A stretch of 49,798 bases of DNA. It comes from Methylophilaceae bacterium (lineage in GTDB: Bacteria > Pseudomonadota > Gammaproteobacteria > Burkholderiales > Methylophilaceae). The DNA lies in NCBI GenBank assembly GCA_011391175.1, contig JAABQZ010000007.1:1-49798 (forward strand), written 5' to 3'. Positions within the stretch are counted from its first letter, which is position 1. Each line of letters starts with the position of its first letter. Positions 42,839 through 49,798 of the stretch are shown piece by piece. The position numbers were made by a program, and so were the translations under genes. The notes beneath the pieces are model-generated. The model saw nothing but the letters and a program-made list of their open reading frames with translations, ran no database searches and was not told the DNA's origin.

Positions 42839-44311
42839 CTAATCAGCAATCAAACGCTTTACCATTTCTAACCCAAAACCGACGCCAAAACCGTTCACAT
42901 CACTCTGCACTGCACCTAAACCACCTTTGCGGTTAGTGCTGGACAAATCGGCATGACACCAAGCCACATCATTTTCGATAAATTTACCCATGAAACGCGT
43001 AGCATGCATGTGGTCACCACCACCCTCTAAGGTACATTGTTTAATGTCGGCAATATCACTATCTAAGTCGCTATCCATATCCTCTTCATATGGAAAAGCG
43101 ACAATACGCTCACCAGCTGCAGCGCCTGCACCCATTGCCTTGCAAGCCAACTCTGCACGATTTGCAATGACCCCACTCATGCGATCGGTCACCGCAACCG
43201 CCATGCTACCAGTGAGTGTCGCATAATCTAAAATCACATCAGGCCTTTGTCTGCTTGCCAAAGTCAACGTATCTGCCAACACCATGCGGCCTTCCGCATC
43301 AGTATGCACAATCTCAATGGTCATGCCATTGAGTGCAGTCACCACATCGTTTTGTTTATAGGCCAATGGACCAATATGATTTTGCGCAATTGCCAGCCAA
43401 CAATCCAATTTTACGGGTAATTGTTGCTGTGTTGCTGCCAGCAGAACACCCAGTGCAACCGCGCTGCCGTTCATGTCTTCATGCATGCCTTGCATATATT
43501 TAGCTGGTTTTAGATTGTGCCCACCTGTATCAAAACAAATGCCTTTGCCGACTAAAGCAATATGTTTTTTGACTTTTTTTGGCTGGTAAGTCAGATGAAC
43601 AATCGCCGCATCCATCGGTTCGCTGCCTTGACCCACGGCGTAAAACGCACCCGCACCCATTTTTTTCAAGGTCGGCATATCAAACTCTTCCCATGCCCAC
43701 CCGTGTTCTTTAGCGAGCTTTTTTACTTTCTCACGATAAATCGTTGGTGTTAGCTCATTAGGTGGCAGCATAGTTAGGCTACGACACAGCGTGTTGCCGG
43801 CCACACGGGCATTCACATAACCGTAATCGTGATTGGCCTTGTGACCATAAATACTGATAGTTTTTAGTGGTTTAGATTTGTTGTCATGCTTATTTTTGGC
43901 ACCTTTGCGGCTAGGTAGCTCAGCCGCATTTACCGTCACCACATAATAAGCGGCACAGGCATTGGCCTCGCGCTCGGCATCCGAACCAAACACACAAATG
44001 GCTAAAGCTTCAGGCTTTTCATCCAGCAAAGGCTTAACTGCTTTGCGCAGCAAGCTATGCTTTTGAAACATAGTCAGCGTTTCATCCAAAATGACAAAAC
44101 TGCCCATACTGCCGTTAGGCAATTCGCAAGTCACTGGGCTCTTATTTAATTCTTTAAATTTGCCTTGACTACGCATCAGTTTATTACTGAGGATTTCAGC
44201 AAAAGGATGGTTATTTTCTACTTTTTCATTCAGCGCAAAAAGTATGTGCTTTTCTGAAATTAACATATTTTCGCTGTAAATCGCTGTATTTTGTGATAAT
44301 TTTAACGACAT
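42839..44311 (-). CDS. M17 leucyl aminopeptidase family protein
   Basis: GKGICFDTGGHNLKPAKYMQGMHEDMNGSA, EIVHTDAEGRMVLADTLTLA. Confidence 0.92.
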   Translation of the reverse strand: MSLKLSQNTAIYSENMLISEKHILFALNEKVENNHPFAEILSNKLMRSQGKFKELNKSPVTCELPNGSMGSFVILDETLTMFQKHSLLRKAVKPLLDEKPEALAICVFGSDAEREANACAAYYVVTVNAAELPSRKGAKNKHDNKSKPLKTISIYGHKANHDYGYVNARVAGNTLCRSLTMLPPNELTPTIYREKVKKLAKEHGWAWEEFDMPTLKKMGAGAFYAVGQGSEPMDAAIVHLTYQPKKVKKHIALVGKGICFDTGGHNLKPAKYMQGMHEDMNGSAVALGVLLAATQQQLPVKLDCWLAIAQNHIGPLAYKQNDVVTALNGMTIEIVHTDAEGRMVLADTLTLASRQRPDVILDYATLTGSMAVAVTDRMSGVIANRAELACKAMGAGAAAGERIVAFPYEEDMDSDLDSDIADIKQCTLEGGGDHMHATRFMGKFIENDVAWCHADLSSTNRKGGLGAVQSDVNGFGVGFGLEMVKRLIAD

Positions 44312-44602
44312 TTATTAACCTTTAACTCTTATATAAAATCTAAGACAACATTAGCAAATCTATAGTTTTTTGTGTTTAAGCACCCTATTTTAACTTGACC
44401 AAAATGCCTAAAAAAGCCACACTACTACCTTTAATAGCGGCACCAAGTAATAGCAATACTTTATAGAACATTCATTTTCACGTTTAGTTGCAGCACCTAA
44501 AAACCGGCGCCTAAAAACCAAAGTATAACTATTCGAATTATACGCGCAGCAAACGAACTGTTGTTAGAACGCGCAATTGCGCGCAACGGAGAAATCTCAC
44601 GC

Positions 44603-47272
44603 ATGGCAATAAATCAGCAAGTTGGCTTAACTGAAACAGACGCACAAGAGACACAAGAATGGCTTGACGCCCTGCTGTCTGTCATTGAAAACGAAGGTAC
44701 AGAACGCGCCCACTTTTTACTTGAGGCAATGATTGATACTGCACGCCGCTCTGGCAGCAACTTGCCTTACAATGCAACAACCGCCTACCTAAACACCATT
44801 CCCACCCACTTGCAGCAACGCTTACCGGGCGACCCAGAAATGGAGCGCCGTGTGCGCGCTCTAATACGCTGGAATGCGATTATGACTGTGTTGCGCGCCA
44901 ACGAAAAATCACCTGGCGTGGGTGGTCATATTGCCAGTTTTCAGTCCGCCGCTACCTTGTATGACACAGGCTTTAACTATTTCTTCCGTGCGCCAAATGA
45001 GAATTTTGGCGGTGACTGCATCTATTTTCAGGGACACTCTTCACCCGGTGTCTATGCCCGCGCTTTCTTAGAAGGCCGTTTTACTGAAGAACAAATGGAC
45101 AACTTCCGTCAAGAGACTGGCGGTAATGGCTTATCAAGTTACCCGCACCCTTGGTTAATGCCAGATTTTTGGCAGTTTCCAACTGTGTCTATGGGCTTAG
45201 GCCCTTTGGCAGGCATTTACCAAGCACGCTTTTTAAAATACATGCACAACCGCGGTATTGCAGATACGAGTGATCGTAAAGTTTGGGTGTTCTGCGGCGA
45301 TGGTGAAATGGATGAGCCTGAATCGCAAGGTGCGATTTCATTGGCCGCACGTGAAGGTCTAGACAACTTAATTTTTGTCATCAACTGCAACTTACAGCGC
45401 TTAGATGGCCCAGTACGCGGCAATGGCAAAATTATTCAAGAGCTGGAGTCTAACTTCCGCGGTGCGGGCTGGAATGCCATTAAAGTGGTGTGGGGTTCAT
45501 ATTGGGATCCGCTATTGGCAATGGATAAGGATGGCTTGCTTAAAAAACGCATGGAAGAATGCGTGGATGGTGAATACCAAAACTTTAAAGCTAAAGGTGG
45601 CGCTTACACGCGCGAGCACTTCTTTGGTAAATATCCAGAATTAAAAGAAATGGTGGCGGCGATGTCTGACCAAGACATTTGGCGCCTCAATCGTGGTGGA
45701 CACGATCCGCATAAAGTCTACGCAGCCTACCATGCAGCAGTAAATCACAAAGGCCAGCCGACTGTGATTTTAGCCAAAACAGTAAAAGGCTACGGCATGG
45801 GCGAAGCAGGCGAAGGCCAAAACATCACCCATCAGCAAAAAAGCATGGATATTGAATCGCTGAAAAAATTCCGCGATCGTTTTGACTTGCCGTTAACTGA
45901 CGAACAAGTTGAAAACTTATCGTTCTACAAACCAGCTGATGACAGCCCAGAAATGAAGTATATGGCGGAACGTCGTGATGCCATGGGTGGCTTTGTGCCA
46001 CAACGTCGTCGCAAAGGTAACGATCTTAAAGTGCCAGATTTAGCTGCTTTTGACAACATGCTCACCGCCACGGGTGAGCGTGAAATCTCGACCACCATGG
46101 CATTTGTGCGTATTTTATCGACACTGGTGCGCGATAAAGAAATTGGCAAGTACATCGTACCGATTGTGCCAGACGAGGCGCGTACTTTTGGCATGGAAGG
46201 CATGTTCCGTCAATTGGGTATTTACTCATCTGTTGGTCAGTTGTACGAGCCAATGGACTCTGACCAAGTGATGTATTACAAAGAATCAAAAACTGGCCAG
46301 ATTTTAGAAGAAGGCATTAACGAAGCGGGCTCGTTCGCAAGCTGGCTAGCCGCCGCGACTTCATACAGCGTCACCGGCACGCAAATGATCCCGTTCTATA
46401 TTTATTACTCAATGTTTGGTTTCCAACGTATTGGTGACTTGGCTTGGATGGCGGGTGATAGTCGTGCACGTGGTTTCTTGCTGGGTGCAACCGCAGGCAG
46501 AACCACACTCAATGGTGAAGGCTTACAGCACGAAGATGGTCACAGTCATTTGATGTCGGCCCTGATACCAAACTGCGTTTCTTACGACCCAACGTTTTCT
46601 TATGAATTAGCCGTCATTATTCAAGAAGGTTTGCGTCGCATGGTGCAAAACCAAGAGGATGTGTATTACTACATCACCTTGATGAACGAGAATTACACCC
46701 ACCCAGAAATGCCAAAAGGCGCTGAGGCTGGAATCCTAAAAGGTATGTACAACTTTAGTAAATCTAAAGCTAAAGGCGAAAAAGTGCAACTGATGGGCAG
46801 TGGCGTGATTTTGCGTGAAGTGATTGCGGCAGCCGAATTGCTAGAAAAAGACTGGGGCGTATCAGCCGATGTGTGGAGCGCAACCAGCTTCACAGAGTTG
46901 CGCCGTGAAGGATTAGATTGCGAACGCTGGAATATGCTGAACCCAGAAAAACCACAAAGACTGAGCTATGTTGCACAATGCTTAAAAGATGCGGCTGGCC
47001 CAGTGATTGCCTCGACCGACTACATGAAAAGCTTTGCCGAGCAAATTGCACGCTTTGTGCCAAACAATTTTGTGGCATTGGGTACTGATGGTTATGGCCG
47101 CTCTGATAGTCGCGAAGCGTTGCGCGACTTTTTTGAGGTGAATCGCTACTATGTGGTGGTAGCCGCATTAAAAGCGCTGAGCGATGAAGGAAAATTGCCC
47201 GCCGCTAAAGTAGCTGAAGCGGTTAAAAAATATAAATTAAACAGCAACAAACCAAACCCGACCAGCATTTAA
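44603..47272 (+). CDS. aceE: Pyruvate dehydrogenase E1 component (homodimeric type)
   Basis: ERRVRALIRWNAIMTVLRANEKSPGVGGHIASFQSAATLYDTGFNYFFRA, VWVFCGDGEMDEPESQGAISLAAREGLDNLIFVINCNLQRLDGPVRGNGKIIQELE; ATG at 44603 preferred over 44561. Confidence 0.97.
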   Translation: MAINQQVGLTETDAQETQEWLDALLSVIENEGTERAHFLLEAMIDTARRSGSNLPYNATTAYLNTIPTHLQQRLPGDPEMERRVRALIRWNAIMTVLRANEKSPGVGGHIASFQSAATLYDTGFNYFFRAPNENFGGDCIYFQGHSSPGVYARAFLEGRFTEEQMDNFRQETGGNGLSSYPHPWLMPDFWQFPTVSMGLGPLAGIYQARFLKYMHNRGIADTSDRKVWVFCGDGEMDEPESQGAISLAAREGLDNLIFVINCNLQRLDGPVRGNGKIIQELESNFRGAGWNAIKVVWGSYWDPLLAMDKDGLLKKRMEECVDGEYQNFKAKGGAYTREHFFGKYPELKEMVAAMSDQDIWRLNRGGHDPHKVYAAYHAAVNHKGQPTVILAKTVKGYGMGEAGEGQNITHQQKSMDIESLKKFRDRFDLPLTDEQVENLSFYKPADDSPEMKYMAERRDAMGGFVPQRRRKGNDLKVPDLAAFDNMLTATGEREISTTMAFVRILSTLVRDKEIGKYIVPIVPDEARTFGMEGMFRQLGIYSSVGQLYEPMDSDQVMYYKESKTGQILEEGINEAGSFASWLAAATSYSVTGTQMIPFYIYYSMFGFQRIGDLAWMAGDSRARGFLLGATAGRTTLNGEGLQHEDGHSHLMSALIPNCVSYDPTFSYELAVIIQEGLRRMVQNQEDVYYYITLMNENYTHPEMPKGAEAGILKGMYNFSKSKAKGEKVQLMGSGVILREVIAAAELLEKDWGVSADVWSATSFTELRREGLDCERWNMLNPEKPQRLSYVAQCLKDAAGPVIASTDYMKSFAEQIARFVPNNFVALGTDGYGRSDSREALRDFFEVNRYYVVVAALKALSDEGKLPAAKVAEAVKKYKLNSNKPNPTSI

Positions 47273-47299
47273 ACACATGGCATTTAAGGGCATTTAAAC

Positions 47300-48667
47300 A
47301 TGGCATTAAAAGACGTCCTCGTCCCCGATATTGGTAATTTCGACTCCGTCGATGTAATTGAGCTATTAGTCAAAGCTGGCGACGTGATTGCTAAAGATGA
47401 TTCGCTATTGACAGTTGAATCAGACAAAGCATCGATGGATATTCCTGCACCTTTTGGCGGTACGGTGAAAGAAGTTAAAACCAAAGTGGGCGATAAAATC
47501 GCACAAGGGCATTTAATTTTAACGCTAGAAGCAACCGAGGGCGACGTTGCATCGCCAGCAGGCAATGCCCAAGCCGCTTCCAGCCCTGCCGTTGCAAAGC
47601 CTGTAGCAGAAGCACCTAAAGCTGAACCAGCTATTACAACACCAGACCTTCCGCAACCCAGCCGCCCAGCTCCAGAGCCAGCTAAAAAAATTCAACCTGC
47701 GCACCAGCCGCTACCTGTCGGCGAGAGTGTCGTAGTGAATAGTGGTAAAACTTCGCATGCCAGCCCAAGTGTGCGCAAGTTTGCACGCGAATTAGGTGTC
47801 AATTTAGCCATGGTACAAGGCAGTGCTGCAAAAAACCGCATCACCCAAACGGACGTGCAGGCCTATGTGAAAAATGAGCTGGCCAAACCACGCAGTGAGA
47901 ACATGGGCGCAGGCTTAGGTAGCTTGGCCACGTTACCAATGCCTGTGATTGATTTTAGCCAATTTGGCGAGATTGAAACCAAGCCGTTATCACGCATCAA
48001 AAAAATCTCTGGTGCTAATTTGCATCGCAATTGGGTGACTGCACCGCACGTCACACAATTTGACGAAGCTGACATTACTGACTTAGAAGACTTTAGAAAA
48101 TCAATGATGGCCGACGCGGAAAAACGCGGTGTGAAATTGACCATGTTGGCGTTCTTAATCAAGGCTTCCGTCAATGCTTTAAAGGCGTATCCAAACTTTA
48201 ACTCTTCACTATCTCCCGATGGCGATAGCTTAATACTTAAAAACTATTACAACATTGGCTTTGCCTGCGATACGCCAGATGGCCTAGTGGTGCCGGTGGT
48301 AAAAGAGGTGCAAAGTAAAGACGTGCTAGATATTGCGCGCGACTTAATGGAACTTTCGACCAAGGCACGTGAACGCAAATTGAAAATTGAAGAAATGCAA
48401 GGCGGCTGCTTTACCATTTCCAGCTTGGGCGGTATTGGCGGCACCATGTTCACACCGATTATTAACTGTCCAGAAGTAGCGATTCTAGGTGTTTCTAGGT
48501 CATCTATGCAACCTGTTTATGATGCAAAAACCAAAGGCTTCGAACCACGTTTGATCTTGCCGCTTTCCCTGTCTTACGACCACCGTGTAGTCGATGGCGC
48601 TGATGGTGCGCGTTTTACCAGCCACATGCGCATGATGCTATCTGACGTACGTCGCTTGTTGCTGTAA
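47300..48667 (+). CDS. aceF: Dihydrolipoamide acetyltransferase (E2) with one lipoyl domain
   Basis: LLTVESDKASMDIPAPFGGTVKEVKTKVGDKI lipoyl domain, ASPSVRKFARELGVNL, LSLSYDHRVVDGADGARFTSHM. Confidence 0.96.
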   Translation: MALKDVLVPDIGNFDSVDVIELLVKAGDVIAKDDSLLTVESDKASMDIPAPFGGTVKEVKTKVGDKIAQGHLILTLEATEGDVASPAGNAQAASSPAVAKPVAEAPKAEPAITTPDLPQPSRPAPEPAKKIQPAHQPLPVGESVVVNSGKTSHASPSVRKFARELGVNLAMVQGSAAKNRITQTDVQAYVKNELAKPRSENMGAGLGSLATLPMPVIDFSQFGEIETKPLSRIKKISGANLHRNWVTAPHVTQFDEADITDLEDFRKSMMADAEKRGVKLTMLAFLIKASVNALKAYPNFNSSLSPDGDSLILKNYYNIGFACDTPDGLVVPVVKEVQSKDVLDIARDLMELSTKARERKLKIEEMQGGCFTISSLGGIGGTMFTPIINCPEVAILGVSRSSMQPVYDAKTKGFEPRLILPLSLSYDHRVVDGADGARFTSHMRMMLSDVRRLLL

Positions 48668-48887
48668 TTACCCTCCAGAGAATGCACTTTTTTAGTGCAC
48701 AGCGCTTCAAAAGCATGCATTAATCTGCTATTTTAGTAGTTCAATGCATGCAAATCCCCCGTAAATACTCGCTTTTCGGCATTTAGCGAGCTGGTACAAC
48801 AATTGCTAAGTGTTAACTAGGCCTACATAAATTTGTTTTGAAATTTATTGTTGCCTAGTTACTTAACGCTGACGATTGGGGATTATC

Positions 48888-49798
48888 ATGACAAGGCTCG
48901 TTCCTGCATTATTAAGTTCCACATTACTGTACTTTACCCTTGTAACGTCTAGCATCGCCGCGCCTATAAACGAAATCGTAGAAAAAATTAGTTCGCACGT
49001 AGTAAAAGTACAAGTCGGTCTAGCGAATGGTCGCTATGGCCTAGGCTCAGGCGTGGTCATTGCTAAAAATCAAGTCGTGACCAATTGTCATGTGGTTGCA
49101 GACGCGGTTTCAGTAACTGTGAACACCAACGGTGAAAACTATAAGGCAAGCGCACTTAAGTCAGATTGGCACCACGATTTATGCATATTGACCGTGGCTG
49201 GCCTTAATGCACCGATTGCGCCTATTGGCTCTAGCGAAAAACTAGCCTATGAGCAACCCGTTTATACCGTCGGATTTGCAACTGCATCTCCTCGCCCAAA
49301 TGGCATTTTTGGCTTTGTTAAAGGCTTATACCCTATGGACAACAGCGTCGTGATTAGAGCCAGCAACGCTTTTAGCAAGGGCGACAGCGGTGGCGGCATG
49401 TTTGATGAAGCTGGTAATTTAGTCGGAATCGTCACTGTTAAAAGCCCAGGCAAAAATGCCTTTTACTATGTGATGCCAGTGGAATGGATGCAACCCATAC
49501 TCAACAAGCCAGAACAACCAATTGTTAGCAAAAGTGAATTACCTTTTTGGGCGGAGTCACATGATAAATGGCCATTTTTCATGAAAATTGTTCAACCGCT
49601 TAAAACAGAGAATTGGGCTGCATTAGAGGCGATTGCTACCGCTTGGTCTGAAAAAGAACCACACAACACAGAAGCAACGTTCTACCGTGCTGTTGCCGAA
49701 TTCAGCTTAAAAAATACTGCTTTTGCAGAGTTACACCTAAATGAAGTTGTTGCAAGTAATAGTAACCACAGCAGCGCTTTGTATTATTTAGGCTTAAT
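48888..49798 (+). CDS. Trypsin-like (HtrA-type) serine protease with C-terminal TPR-like region, truncated by window end
   Basis: ATG at 48888: MTRLVPALLSSTLLYFTLVTSSIAAP signal; GLGSGVVIAKNQVVTNCHVV, SDWHHDLCILTV, FSKGDSGGGMFDEAGNLVGIVT. Confidence 0.88.
   Translation, partial: MTRLVPALLSSTLLYFTLVTSSIAAPINEIVEKISSHVVKVQVGLANGRYGLGSGVVIAKNQVVTNCHVVADAVSVTVNTNGENYKASALKSDWHHDLCILTVAGLNAPIAPIGSSEKLAYEQPVYTVGFATASPRPNGIFGFVKGLYPMDNSVVIRASNAFSKGDSGGGMFDEAGNLVGIVTVKSPGKNAFYYVMPVEWMQPILNKPEQPIVSKSELPFWAESHDKWPFFMKIVQPLKTENWAALEAIATAWSEKEPHNTEATFYRAVAEFSLKNTAFAELHLNEVVASNSNHSSALYYLGL

Overview
This 49.8-kb window is gene-dense, mobile-element-poor chromosome from what looks like a betaproteobacterium, probably a Methylophilaceae/Methylotenera-like methylotroph (inferred from gene content only). 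The left 19 kb is a C4/C5 organic-acid island. On the minus strand it carries acnB (truncated by the window edge), a class I fumarase, an AMP-dependent acyl-CoA ligase, a CitE-like lyase, sdhE-B-A-D-C, a short malic enzyme and a GntR/UTRA regulator. Divergently on the plus strand it carries a CitE-like lyase, a double-hotdog MaoC protein closely resembling mesaconyl-CoA hydratase, a second CitE/Mcl-like lyase, prpB, prpC and prpD. The remainder is mostly housekeeping: purB, NYN-LOTUS, wrbA-like, surE-pcm-nlpD, thioredoxin-like, TPR/wHTH regulator, ALDH, nitroreductase, OYE, YceI, MoxR-DUF58-transglutaminase, tadA, Bax inhibitor-1, recJ, pentapeptide protein, Crp/Fnr, M17 peptidase, aceE-aceF and a trypsin-like protease cut by the window end. 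The main hypothesis is that the methylcitrate cycle is operonically fused to a mesaconyl-CoA/methylmalyl-CoA lyase module, which could form an isocitrate-lyase-independent route between acetyl-CoA and glyoxylate. Non-coding highlights are a four-copy 39-bp palindromic repeat with a conserved CCAATATC core (all copies in the same chromosomal orientation), a ~145-bp inverted repeat that contains the prpD ribosome-binding region, and a well-defined divergent operator/promoter for the GntR regulator. No tRNA, rRNA, CRISPR or transposase was recognised.
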